A stretch of 33,101 bases of DNA from an uncultured Lachnospiraceae bacterium (GTDB lineage: Bacteria > Bacillota > Clostridia > Lachnospirales > Lachnospiraceae): assembly GCA_947588855.1 (NCBI GenBank), contig CANQBN010000007.1, positions 1 to 33,101 on the forward strand, written 5' to 3'. Made by a program: the position numbers and the translations under genes. Below, piece after piece: positions 1 through 8,423 of this stretch. Numbering within the stretch: the first letter of the stretch is position 1; each line of letters begins with the position of its first letter. The notes beneath the pieces are model-generated. The model was given only the letters and a program-made list of their open reading frames with translations. It searched no databases and was not told the origin of the DNA.

Positions 1-803
1 CCTGCAGCCTGCTGCTGCCTTTTTTGCTCTTCCTCCCGGCGCTTGCGCTCCTCTTCCTCACGCTTGCGGCGTTCCTCTTCCTCAGCCTTCCGAATCTGTT
101 CATTCTTCTGGGCAATGGTTTTCGTATAGGCCGCGACATTGGCCTTCGCCTGGGCAAGCTGCGCGTCAAAGTTGGCAATCTCTGTCCGTTTCTTGGCAAT
201 CGTCGCTTCAAGGCTGTCCTGATGTTCCTGATATTCTACCTTCATTCCCTCCATCTCAGCCATCTCATTGTCAAGCTGGACCTGATAATCCTGAACCTGC
301 TGTTTCGTCTCCTGATACTCCAGAAGCTTCTGACGATCATAAGAATAAATATTTTCTATATACTGGCTTTTATTGAGGAGGTCGGACATGCTCTTCACCT
401 TCAAAAGCACATCCAAAAACTCGGTATCGCCCTTTTCATACATATATTTGATCCGTTTTTTCATGGCAGTATACTGCTCCTGCTCACGGGCCTTCGCCGC
501 ATCATAATCAGCCTGAGCCTGAGCGATCTCCGCCTCTTTGGCGTCCATATCGGCCTCAAGAAGGGCAATTTCAGAAAGCAGATCGGTCAGTTCTTCATTC
601 AGACCTTCCACGACTTCCTGGGCCTGATTCATGTTGGCCTCAGCCTCCTGGGCCTGGGCGTTCGCCTCATTGAGTCCCCTCTGCGCCGCGTCCCTTTCTT
701 TTTCAATCTGGGCCGTATTTGTTGCCGTTACGCACATGGGACTCTCCACAGCCAGAATACCGGCGCATAACAGGCAAAGCATCTGTTTTCTCTTATTACG
801 CAT
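1..803 (-). CDS. Secreted CwlO-like coiled-coil protein (N-terminal part of a probable peptidoglycan hydrolase or activator), C-terminus cut by window edge
   Basis: Reverse-strand open frame from ATG at 803 (MRNKRKQMLCLLCAGILAVESPMCVTATNTAQIEKERDAAQRGLNEANAQ...), AGGAGA RBS, signal peptide-like start, long Glu/Gln/Lys/Ala coiled coil ending RKREEEERKRREEEQKRQQQAA; no stop before the window edge. The + ORF 24..770 is its antisense. Confidence 0.75.
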   Translation of the reverse strand, partial: MRNKRKQMLCLLCAGILAVESPMCVTATNTAQIEKERDAAQRGLNEANAQAQEAEANMNQAQEVVEGLNEELTDLLSEIALLEADMDAKEAEIAQAQADYDAAKAREQEQYTAMKKRIKYMYEKGDTEFLDVLLKVKSMSDLLNKSQYIENIYSYDRQKLLEYQETKQQVQDYQVQLDNEMAEMEGMKVEYQEHQDSLEATIAKKRTEIANFDAQLAQAKANVAAYTKTIAQKNEQIRKAEEEERRKREEEERKRREEEQKRQQQAA

Positions 804-838
804 CTTATAAAATCTCCTCTTTTGGCAGCTTTCAATCA

Positions 839-1333
839 TTAATTCTTTATTCTCACATATCTCCGAAACGTGTAACACAGGTTAAAATACGTATACTCAT
901 CCGTCTCCATATTCATTCGCCATGCCGGATCCCTGTCAAGATTCGTCAGGTACGTATCGGCGTGATACGCATAGTCAATGTAAGTAATGTGAGCGGTATC
1001 GCAAAAAGGCAGAAACTCTCTGTAGATATCGGCCCCTCCTATGACAAACACATCCTCCGAAGGCACATGCTTAATCTCCTCAAGAGTCTCTTCCACGCTC
1101 CTGCAGACAACGGCTCCCTTTACGGAGAAACCTGGATTTCTGGATAAGACAATATTCGTCCGTTTATAAAGCGGCTGGCCTCCCGGCATGCTTTCCAGGG
1201 TTTTCCGGCCCATAATAACTGTTTTTCCCCGGGTTTCCATTCGGAACAGTTCTTTATCCGCCGGGATGGATACCAGCAAACGTCCGTCTTTGCCGATGGC
1301 CCAGTTTCTGTCAACCGCCGCAATCAGGTTCAT
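839..1333 (-). CDS. folA: Dihydrofolate reductase
   Basis: MNLIAAVDRNWAIGKDGRLLVSIPADKELFRMETRGKTVIMGRKTLESMPGG...VFVIGGADIYREFLPFCDTAHITYID: canonical DHFR motifs. Confidence 0.96.
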   Translation of the reverse strand: MNLIAAVDRNWAIGKDGRLLVSIPADKELFRMETRGKTVIMGRKTLESMPGGQPLYKRTNIVLSRNPGFSVKGAVVCRSVEETLEEIKHVPSEDVFVIGGADIYREFLPFCDTAHITYIDYAYHADTYLTNLDRDPAWRMNMETDEYTYFNLCYTFRRYVRIKN

Positions 1334-1393
1334 AGCTTTCCTCGCTGTCTACCACAAAATCTTGTCTTCTTGTCACACAATTCCACAAAATAC

Positions 1394-1422
1394 ATTATAC
1401 ACCTATATAACGGAGTTGTCAC
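1394..1422 (-). promoter_or_regulatory. Putative sigma-A promoter of folA (GTGACA-17-TATAAT)
   Basis: Reverse strand GTGACA actccgttatataggtg TATAAT, about 60 bp upstream of the DHFR start. Confidence 0.6.
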
Positions 1423-1448
1423 TTACAATTTTATGAATAAAAATTGAA

Positions 1449-1481
1449 ATGGGGCTGTTGCGGAATGAACTGCAGCCCCAT
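1449..1481 (-). terminator. Rho-independent terminator downstream of the GAF/fRMsr gene
   Basis: Reverse strand ATGGGGCTGCAG...CAGCCCCAT stem followed by TTTCAATTTTTATT. Confidence 0.75.
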
Positions 1482-1508
1482 CACAAACGAAATAAACATT
1501 TATAAATT

Positions 1509-2033
1509 CTACAAAATTTCCGTTTCCAGCACTTTCACGAACAGTTCCAGACCTGCCCTGTCCTCCTCCGAGAAGCGGTTAAACACCGGGCTGTCGATAT
1601 CCAGGACGCCGTACAGCCTTCCATCCCTGTGAACAGGAATCACGATTTCTGAATTGGAAGCGCTGTCACAGGCAATATGCCCGGGAAACTGATGGACATC
1701 CGCCACTATCACCGTACGGTCCGCGGCCGCCGCCGTTCCGCAGACGCCCCTGCCCATGGATATCACCGTACAGGCCGTCCTGCCCTGGAACGGACCAAGC
1801 ACCAGTTTTCCGTCCTGATACAGATAGAATCCGGCCCAGTTCAGATCGGAAAGGACTTGATACAGAAGCGCTGACGCATTGGCCAGATTGCTGATCTCCC
1901 AGTCCACTCCCTCCGCCAGAGCCTTCATCTGCTCCGCCAGAATCTGATAATCTGCATGTTCCGTCTGCCTTCCGTCACCGCAAGCGTCCTGATTCACTGC
2001 CATCGTCCTGCCCTTTCTGCCATGTTTGATCAA
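1509..2033 (-). CDS. GAF domain protein, free methionine-(R)-sulfoxide reductase type (start may be internal, MAVNQ...)
   Basis: NWAGFYLYQDGKLVLGPFQGRTACTVISMGRGVCGTAAAADRTVIVADVHQFPGHIACDSASNSEIVIPVHRDGRLYGVLDIDSP matches the fRMsr/YebR-type GAF signature. Confidence 0.88.
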   Translation of the reverse strand: MIKHGRKGRTMAVNQDACGDGRQTEHADYQILAEQMKALAEGVDWEISNLANASALLYQVLSDLNWAGFYLYQDGKLVLGPFQGRTACTVISMGRGVCGTAAAADRTVIVADVHQFPGHIACDSASNSEIVIPVHRDGRLYGVLDIDSPVFNRFSEEDRAGLELFVKVLETEIL

Positions 2034-2166
2034 CGGAGGTATTATAGCATCATTTTATTAAAGTTTCAATCGGTCTCCCTGAGTTTTATTATCAGACATT
2101 TTTCTCTTGTGGATTCCCTGATTATCCGTTATAATGGATATAACAACAGGGAGGAGGACACATGTT

Positions 2167-2895
2167 ATGCCGATCGGAGTTATCGTCAACAGTCTCGCTA
2201 TCTTTTTCGGGGGAATCTTCGGCGTCGCCGCCGCACAGAAATTAAGTGATGAATTGAAAGTAAAACTGAACATGGTTTTCGGATGCTGCGCTATGGGAAT
2301 GGGAATCAGCTCCATACCTCTTATGACCTATATGCCGGCCGTTATCCTTTCCATGATCCTTGGGACCTCCGCCGGCGTTCTGATTCATCTGGACGGCTGG
2401 TTCCGAAAGGGCGGCGCGCTGATGCAGAAGCCAATCGCCGGCCTGATGAAGAATTCCGGTCTTGACACCAACTCGCCGGAATATATGAGCTCCCTGATCA
2501 CGGTCATTGTGCTGTTCTGCGCCAGCGGGTCCGGCATCTACGGTACTATTGTGTCCGGCATGACCGGCGACCACACCATTCTGATCTCCAAGTCCATCCT
2601 GGACTTCTTCACAGCCGCCATCTTCGCCTGCAATCTGGGTGCCGTAGTGTCCATGATCGCTTTGCCTCAGATTGTTATCTTCATAGTTCTGTTCCTGGCT
2701 TCCAGAGTCATATTCCCTCTGACCACGCCGGAGATGATCAACGACTTCAAGGCCTGCGGCGGTTTCATTCTGGTGGCCACAGGTCTCCGCATCGCCAAGA
2801 TCATGGAATTCCCGGTGGCAGACATGATTCCGGCCATGATCTTCGTCATGCCCATCAGCTGGGCCTGGAGCAGCTGGATCCTGCCGCTTCTGTGA
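2167..2895 (+). CDS. DUF554 family membrane protein
   Basis: MPIGVIVNSLAIFFGGIFGVAAAQKLSDELKVKLNMVFGCCAMGMGISSI...; GGGAGGAGG RBS upstream of ATG at 2167 (ORF track starts at 2134). Confidence 0.88.
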   Translation: MPIGVIVNSLAIFFGGIFGVAAAQKLSDELKVKLNMVFGCCAMGMGISSIPLMTYMPAVILSMILGTSAGVLIHLDGWFRKGGALMQKPIAGLMKNSGLDTNSPEYMSSLITVIVLFCASGSGIYGTIVSGMTGDHTILISKSILDFFTAAIFACNLGAVVSMIALPQIVIFIVLFLASRVIFPLTTPEMINDFKACGGFILVATGLRIAKIMEFPVADMIPAMIFVMPISWAWSSWILPLL

Positions 2896-2923
2896 ACAAT
2901 CCGATCGTTCACAGCGGCAGGAT
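2878..2923. terminator. Long hairpin overlapping the DUF554 stop codon, probable terminator between convergent genes
   Basis: ATCCTGCCGCTtctGTGAAC-aatccgatc-GTTCACAGCGGCAGGAT: 17 bp pairing with a 3-nt bulge. Confidence 0.6.
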
Positions 2924-2941
2924 ATTACTTTCTGGAGATGA

Positions 2942-3145
2942 TTACCGGACATCCTGCTGCATCTCTCTCCTGCGTTTCGTGATCAGCCCGCCGATTCGTC
3001 CGCTCTCCTTTGCTGTCAGACTTCTCCATCCGTTCTCAATCACTTTATCGCTCAGTCCCAGTTCCTCCGCAATCTCAAACTTCAGTCTTTCCTCGGGTTT
3101 AAGATTGTTGGGATCGACAGGTTCGTCATTTTTCCTTCTGGTCAT
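2942..3145 (-). CDS. Small acid-soluble spore protein, alpha/beta type
   Basis: LKFEIAEELGLSDKVIENGWRSLTAKESGRIGGLITKRRRE: EIAEELGL...GW..LTAKESGRIGG..TKR signature. Confidence 0.85.
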   Translation of the reverse strand: MTRRKNDEPVDPNNLKPEERLKFEIAEELGLSDKVIENGWRSLTAKESGRIGGLITKRRREMQQDVR

Positions 3146-3292
3146 AATGGCAGGTATACTCCTTTCCGCATTCTCACCCTGCTCGCAGGGCGTACAGGCA
3201 TCCCCTGAGGGGCCTGTTCTTCTGATTCCTTTAGAGTATACCCGCCATATCAGACTCTATTCATGTCTCAAACGGACTTCAGCTGTCTGAAA

Positions 3293-3493
3293 TTACATAT
3301 AAGGACTCTCCGGTATGATAACGGCCGCTATCAAATATGCCAGCAGTCCGGTACCGCATGCCGCCAGAGACACCGCGACCCACAAAAGCCGAATCAATGT
3401 CGGATCCACATTGAAATATTCAGCCAGGCCGCCGCATACGCCGCACATCATTCTCTCCCGCTTGGAACGGTATAATCTTCTGTTCAAGTCCAT
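3293..3493 (-). CDS. PspC domain protein
   Basis: RLYRSKRERMMCGVCGGLAEYFNVDPTLIRLLWVAVSLAACGTGLLAYLIAAVIIPE: PspC signature. Confidence 0.92.
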   Translation of the reverse strand: MDLNRRLYRSKRERMMCGVCGGLAEYFNVDPTLIRLLWVAVSLAACGTGLLAYLIAAVIIPESPYM

Positions 3494-3513
3494 CTCTCTT
3501 CCTCCTGCGCTGG

Positions 3514-4509
3514 TTAATTCGTGAAATCAATCGTAATATTTCCCAATTCGCTCTCCAGACTGGCCGTCTTCACCGCGCCGCGGTTGGAAACCGACTGTCT
3601 CTTTGTTCTGCCAAAAGTCTCATCCTGAATCCTGACAGAACCGCCTTCTACCTCCAGATTGTATGAGAAATCTTCTTTCTTTCCATTCAGGCGGAACTCC
3701 ATGTTTCCGGCTTCGCATTCTGCTTTAAGACTGGAGGCGATGCTTCCGGCATATTCAAGCTTCCCTGCGGAGCAGTCGGCCTCAAGCTGCCCGGCCGCGC
3801 CGTTCGTCACCCTGACGCTGCCTGCGGACGCGTCCAGCTCCAGCTGTCTGGCAGAGATCCTGTCAGCCGTAATGATTCCGGCTCCCGCGTCCAGACTCAG
3901 CTTGCCAAACTCATATCCCTTCGGGACCGTCACAACCGCCCGGGCGTCAGACGAAATATTGGTAAGTCCGCTTCCGGCCGGCCGGAACTCCAGCTTTCTC
4001 TCATTTCCCTCTATCTCGCTGCGCATCTGAATCTCATCAGAGAATATCTGTACCTGGATATTATCGCCGGTATCTCCTTCCACGATCTCAACACGGCCCA
4101 TCTCCACTTCGATCTCAAGCTGACTGGTCACCGTGTAAATTCCATTTTGACCGGAGTCCTGCGCCTGCCCTGCACCGTTCCCCGCTGACTGCTGCTGACC
4201 GGAAGGCTGTGTCTGCGGCAGACTCTGACTGCTGTGATGGCTGTCGTCATGGTGCAGCAGTTCATGCTCGAGATAATCATCCCAATCATCATAGTCGTCA
4301 TCATACCGGTCGTCCCAATCGTCATCAAAATAATCATCCCAGTCGTCATCGTAAACGTACCGGTCATTTCCATTCCGGTGTAATGCCTCTGTCACTCTCG
4401 CCTTTACAATTCCGGCGCCGCCGGCCATGGCAGCAGCCGCGGTTATCGTCAATCCAAGAGCAAAACAAACTGCCGCGGCAATCAAAACAACTTTGGAAAA
4501 CTTCTTCAT
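3514..4509 (-). CDS. DUF4097-type beta-helical putative surface protein with Asp/Trp/Tyr/His-rich N-terminal segment
   Basis: N-terminal hydrophobic segment, DDDWDDYFDDDWDDRYDDDYDDWDDY, then repetitive beta strands (LSLDAGAGIITADRISARQLELDASAGSVRVTNGAAGQLEADCSAGKLEYAGS). Confidence 0.82.
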   Translation of the reverse strand: MKKFSKVVLIAAAVCFALGLTITAAAAMAGGAGIVKARVTEALHRNGNDRYVYDDDWDDYFDDDWDDRYDDDYDDWDDYLEHELLHHDDSHHSSQSLPQTQPSGQQQSAGNGAGQAQDSGQNGIYTVTSQLEIEVEMGRVEIVEGDTGDNIQVQIFSDEIQMRSEIEGNERKLEFRPAGSGLTNISSDARAVVTVPKGYEFGKLSLDAGAGIITADRISARQLELDASAGSVRVTNGAAGQLEADCSAGKLEYAGSIASSLKAECEAGNMEFRLNGKKEDFSYNLEVEGGSVRIQDETFGRTKRQSVSNRGAVKTASLESELGNITIDFTN

Positions 4510-4559
4510 AGATCCATCTCCTTCCTGTTCTTACTTATTCTTACAGCCCCCGAATTGGA

Positions 4560-5270
4560 TCAGGCGGCCTGATTTTTATGAAACATGTGATTAACCAAAT
4601 CCACGCACCCTCTAACAAGCCATGGCAGGAACTTTCCGTAGAAAAGTACCGCCAGCAGAAGGACCAGAAGCCCGAAGGCCAGCAGAATCAATCCGATTCC
4701 GATACACATAACGCCGACAAGCAAATCGCTGAACAAGTGGACAACTCCATAGACAAGGACAGCCGCCGCCGCCACAAAAAGAGCCAATGTCATCACTGCC
4801 AGCAATACGATCAATCCAAACAAGACTCCCAATACTCCGGCAAGGATTCCCAGGGCTCCTCCGCCCACTCCAAGCAGGATCGGCATCGCCAGCAGAATCA
4901 CAGCAATTATGACGACTGCTTTCATAAAAGTCATGCCTTTTCCATCGGCTTTCTCTGGCCCCGCATTGTCAGGCTTTCTCTCATCCGGTCTCGTTCCCTG
5001 AGCCACCACCTGATAATTGGGCTCTCTGAACCTTTCATCCGTATATCCTGTGTCTGTAAACTGCCCTCCGTCCTTCAGACTTCCCTGAAGCTCAGAGCGG
5101 ATGATCGACGCGATTCTCTCTGGACTGCCGAACTCTCTGATCACTCGTTCCTCCTCGTCGCCCGCGTCATCCAGATAATCTCTGTAATACTGAAGCGCGT
5201 CTCTCTTCTCATCCTCCGGAATATCAGAGAGCAGGTATTCCAGCTGTTTCATAAATTCATCTTTTCTCAT
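4560..5270 (-). CDS. DUF1700/HAAS domain membrane protein
   Basis: MRKDEFMKQLEYLLSDIPEDEKRDALQYYRDYLDDAGDEEERVIREFGSPERIASIIRSEL plus multiple TMs; ATGA overlap with the upstream padR-like gene supports start 5270. Confidence 0.88.
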   Translation of the reverse strand: MRKDEFMKQLEYLLSDIPEDEKRDALQYYRDYLDDAGDEEERVIREFGSPERIASIIRSELQGSLKDGGQFTDTGYTDERFREPNYQVVAQGTRPDERKPDNAGPEKADGKGMTFMKAVVIIAVILLAMPILLGVGGGALGILAGVLGVLFGLIVLLAVMTLALFVAAAAVLVYGVVHLFSDLLVGVMCIGIGLILLAFGLLVLLLAVLFYGKFLPWLVRGCVDLVNHMFHKNQAA

Positions 5271-5587
5271 ACCTGTGCCTCCTGAAAAATCCGGGCAATC
5301 CTGCCGGAATAGTTTGCCCACTCACCCTTATACAAATTCAGCTGCAGCCGTCCTTTTTCTGTAAGCCGGTAATACCGCCGGTTCCTGCCGTCATATGCCT
5401 TGTCGTAGACCTCCAGACAATCTTCCTTCTGAAGCCGCCTCAGCACAGGATACAGGGTCGATTCCGAGATATCGATCGCTCCTCTCACATCCTGAGTGAT
5501 CTTATATCCGTAAATCCCTTCCGCGTCCCTGGAGGCGACGGCCAGAACTATGGCGTCCAAAAGTGCCGTTCCTGTATTAAATACCAT
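5267..5587 (-). CDS. PadR family transcriptional regulator
   Basis: GTALLDAIVLAVASRDAEGIYGYKITQDVRGAIDISESTLYPVLRRLQKEDCLEVYDKAYDGRNRRYYRLTEKGR: PadR winged-helix signature. Confidence 0.95.
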   Translation of the reverse strand: MVFNTGTALLDAIVLAVASRDAEGIYGYKITQDVRGAIDISESTLYPVLRRLQKEDCLEVYDKAYDGRNRRYYRLTEKGRLQLNLYKGEWANYSGRIARIFQEAQV

Positions 5588-5663
5588 CTTCTCAACTCCT
5601 TGCGATTACGCCTGTGGTTCTCTCATGTTGGCAAGCAAAATATAATATTATATTTATGGATAT

Positions 5664-5692
5664 ATTATACGCTGTATAATATTATATGTCAA
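5664..5692 (-). promoter_or_regulatory. Consensus sigma-A promoter of the PadR operon (TTGACA-17-TATAAT)
   Basis: Reverse strand TTGACA TATAATATTATACAGCG TATAAT. A 12-bp palindrome TATAATATTATA fills part of the spacer (5675-5686) and repeats at 5641-5652. Confidence 0.75.
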
Positions 5693-5761
5693 TAGGTAAT
5701 ACGTAACATTTTTTCACATGTGAATATAATGTTAAAGAAATGTTAAATCATTTTCTTTATA

Positions 5762-5790
5762 TTGATTTTTCAAAAAAGGGATTATATAAT
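5762..5790 (+). promoter_or_regulatory. Putative promoter of the priming glycosyltransferase gene (TTGATT-17-TATAAT)
   Basis: TTGATT tttcaaaaaagggatta TATAAT upstream of the start at 5857. Confidence 0.6.
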
Positions 5791-5798
5791 GTACTCGT

Positions 5799-5813
5799 CA
5801 TTGAAAATCAATG
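5799..5813. promoter_or_regulatory. Palindromic EPS-locus motif, copy 1
   Basis: CATTGAAAATCAATG, 8 nt downstream of the -10. Confidence 0.6.
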
Positions 5814-5856
5814 GCGAATGAATCAATATAACTTCTCAGCAGGAGGCGCGGCAAAG

Positions 5857-7260
5857 ATGAAAAAAGGACAACTCAGACACCTGGATTTTATTATAATAGA
5901 TATACTATCCATCGAAATGGCCCTCTTCTGTACTTACATATTTGACCGGCTTTATTTCTCTTCCGACGATGTGCCGTTCACGACCCTGTGCCTTCTGCTT
6001 CCTTTGCTGAGCCTGTTTCTGGATATTATGCTGGATACCTATAACGGCATCCTGCAGCGTGGATACATTAAAGAATTCCTCTCTCTGTTCCAGTTGGAAT
6101 TCAGTGTGTTTGCCGTGCTGATGTTCTTTTTCTATTTCCTGGGACTGATGCCGCTTCTGCCTCAGCATATACTGGCGATATATTTCTCGTTTTGCTTTCC
6201 TCTCACCTACTTTATGCGGTTCAGCCATAAGTTTTATCTTCACCACAGGTATGTCAACATCAAGTATTCCCGGCAGATTGTCGTCGCTTCCACCGAGAAC
6301 GCGGCGCGCAATATGATACGCACCATCACCCAGTCCGCCATCCGCAACTACCAGTTCTTCGGTCTGGCTGTCCTGGATCAGTCCATGATAGGACAGCATA
6401 TCGGCGGCGTAATCGTTTCGGCGGACCGCAACAATCTTATTGATTATATACAGAAGAATATCGTAGACGAAGTTCTGATCTGTATTCCTGATGAATCTTC
6501 TACCACGCTGGAGCTGACCAGAGAACTTCTGTCCATGGGCGTTACCGTACATATCTATATGGAAGAGGCTTATCAGTCGCTTCCCAACCGCAGTATCAGC
6601 AACGTGTTCGGCTATAACGTGCTGACTACATCCATCAGCCCCGTCACCTTCAGACAGTCATTAGGCAAGCGGCTCATGGATATCTCAGGCGGACTGGTCG
6701 GATGTATGATTACCGTTTTGCTCACCATCGTCATAGGACCGATCATCTTCATCAAATCGCCTGGCCCCATCTTTTTCACCCAGACCAGAGTGGGCAAAAG
6801 AGGCCGTCAGTTTAAGATTTATAAATTCCGCTCCATGTATACGGACGCGGAAAACCGCAAAAAGGAGTTGCTGGAGAAAAATAAGATTCAGGACGGCATG
6901 ATGTTCAAGATAGAGGACGATCCCCGCGTCATCAAGGGCATAGGCAAATTCATCCGCAGAACCAGTCTGGATGAATTCCCGCAGTTTTTCAATGTGCTGA
7001 AGGGCGATATGTCTATCGTGGGAACCCGCCCGCCGACTATCGATGAATATGAAAGATATTCTCCGCAGCACAAGCGCCGTCTCACCATGCTGCCGGGCAT
7101 CACAGGTCTGTGGCAGGTCAGCGGCCGAAGCAAGATTACGGATTTTGAACAAGTTGTACGTCTGGACACCCTGTATATTGAGAACTGGAGCCTGGGCGGA
7201 GATATAAAGATCATCCTGAAAACCATAGGACGGATCATAAAAAATGACGATGCCTTTTAA
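5857..7260 (+). CDS. Polyprenyl glycosylphosphotransferase (EPS priming sugar transferase)
   Basis: N-terminal TMs, then KRLMDISGGLVGCMITVLL...KSPGPIFFTQTRVGKRGRQFKIYKFRSMY...RRTSLDEFPQFFNVLKGDMSIVGTRPP...LPGITGLWQVSGRS; AGGAGG RBS at 5841-5846 before ATG at 5857. Confidence 0.94.
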   Translation: MKKGQLRHLDFIIIDILSIEMALFCTYIFDRLYFSSDDVPFTTLCLLLPLLSLFLDIMLDTYNGILQRGYIKEFLSLFQLEFSVFAVLMFFFYFLGLMPLLPQHILAIYFSFCFPLTYFMRFSHKFYLHHRYVNIKYSRQIVVASTENAARNMIRTITQSAIRNYQFFGLAVLDQSMIGQHIGGVIVSADRNNLIDYIQKNIVDEVLICIPDESSTTLELTRELLSMGVTVHIYMEEAYQSLPNRSISNVFGYNVLTTSISPVTFRQSLGKRLMDISGGLVGCMITVLLTIVIGPIIFIKSPGPIFFTQTRVGKRGRQFKIYKFRSMYTDAENRKKELLEKNKIQDGMMFKIEDDPRVIKGIGKFIRRTSLDEFPQFFNVLKGDMSIVGTRPPTIDEYERYSPQHKRRLTMLPGITGLWQVSGRSKITDFEQVVRLDTLYIENWSLGGDIKIILKTIGRIIKNDDAF

Positions 7261-7263
7261 AAA

Positions 7264-7295
7264 GGGGGGCTGCAGAAATGCAGCACCCCCTCTTT
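7264..7295. terminator. Terminator between convergent EPS genes
   Basis: GGGGGGCTGCagaaatGCAGCACCCCC then TCTTT. Confidence 0.75.
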
Positions 7296-7322
7296 CCGTC
7301 AGACTTTTACAGGCGTTTCCGT

Positions 7323-8423
7323 TTATTTATCATACTTGTCAACTACACTCAGCAAAAGCCGCTCCATCTTTCTTACGTTCTGTTTGAGAGAGAAACTTTC
7401 CCTGATCGTCTGATGGGCTCTCTCGCTTAACTCTGAACGCAGCTTCTGATCCGATACCAGGCACCGGATACGTTCTTCAAGCATGCCGATATCCCCCGGC
7501 GTTATCAGAAAACCATTGACTCCATCTTCGATAACCTCAGGGACGGCGGCAATCCTTGTGCTGATATTAGGGATTCCTCTTGCCATGGTTTCCAGTATAC
7601 TCATGGGAAGCACCTCTCTGTAAGAGGGAAGAACATGCATCATGGCTCTCGCCAGACACTTCTCTTTTTTCTCTCCGTCGATCCAGCCTACATGAAATAC
7701 CCTTTTTTGAAGGCCGTATCGTTTGACCAGGGCTTTGACTTCTTCTGTCTCTCCATCGCCGCAGAAAGCGGCCTTCACAAAGTCCGGGAGCTCGGAATCC
7801 AGATCTTTCAGGGCCTTAAGAAGGTCGTACGTGCCCTTTCTCTCTCCCAGACGTCCCATCGTGATAATATAACAGGCGTCTGCGCTGTATGGATTCTCAT
7901 CTCTCACATCAATGGCATTATACAGGTAATCGACCCGGGCAGCCGGCGCTTTCTCCAGAATATCCTTCTCCTGAGATTGGGAAAGAACAATATTCAGGTC
8001 CACCCGGGTAAGTATCTTCTGCACATATTTCTTTTTGTTTGCGGATAAAGTTCCGTAGAAATCATTAAATTCCGCGCCATGGTGATGAAAAACCACCGGC
8101 ACATGAAAAAAATGGCACAGCCTCATCAACAGTGCCTTCCTGTAAAAGCTTCCCCTCTCCGAAACATTCAAAAGAACTACATCTGCTTTTCTCCGCAGAA
8201 GGGATACTAAGATCCGAAACAAAGCGGAGGCAAATACCATAAGCTTCACAGGGGCAGGACCCTCCCTGTGAGTCGCCACATAGAACACCTCTGCCCGTTT
8301 CCAATAATCCGTCCGGAGATAATTCCGTGAAACGGATACCATTCCGCCCTTCACCGCATTCAGATCGGAGCCCGCCATCAAAACCCTGATTTTCTTTTTT
8401 TTCTTTTTTCTCTTTTCCTTCAT
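7323..8423 (-). CDS. Glycosyltransferase family 4
   Basis: IRVLMAGSDLNAVKGGMVSVSRNY...IITMGRLGERKGTYDLLKALKDL...VLPSYREVLPMSILETMARGIPNISTRIAAVPEVIEDGVNGFL; ATGA overlap with the upstream gene supports start 8423. Confidence 0.92.
   Translation of the reverse strand: MKEKRKKKKKKIRVLMAGSDLNAVKGGMVSVSRNYLRTDYWKRAEVFYVATHREGPAPVKLMVFASALFRILVSLLRRKADVVLLNVSERGSFYRKALLMRLCHFFHVPVVFHHHGAEFNDFYGTLSANKKKYVQKILTRVDLNIVLSQSQEKDILEKAPAARVDYLYNAIDVRDENPYSADACYIITMGRLGERKGTYDLLKALKDLDSELPDFVKAAFCGDGETEEVKALVKRYGLQKRVFHVGWIDGEKKEKCLARAMMHVLPSYREVLPMSILETMARGIPNISTRIAAVPEVIEDGVNGFLITPGDIGMLEERIRCLVSDQKLRSELSERAHQTIRESFSLKQNVRKMERLLLSVVDKYDK

Noticed and set aside
24-770. 248-aa plus-strand ORF rich in Leu/Phe/Ile that resembles a membrane protein
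   Set aside because: Exact antisense of the Glu/Lys/Gln coiled-coil of the CwlO-like gene; hydrophobicity is a by-product of the complementary codons.
4578-5285. 235-aa plus-strand ORF rich in Gln/Ser/His/Lys
   Set aside because: Antisense to the DUF1700 membrane protein gene.
5588-5856. Possible c-di-GMP riboswitch upstream of the EPS priming gene
   Set aside because: No GEMM-like conserved segments could be seen in this or other leaders of the locus.
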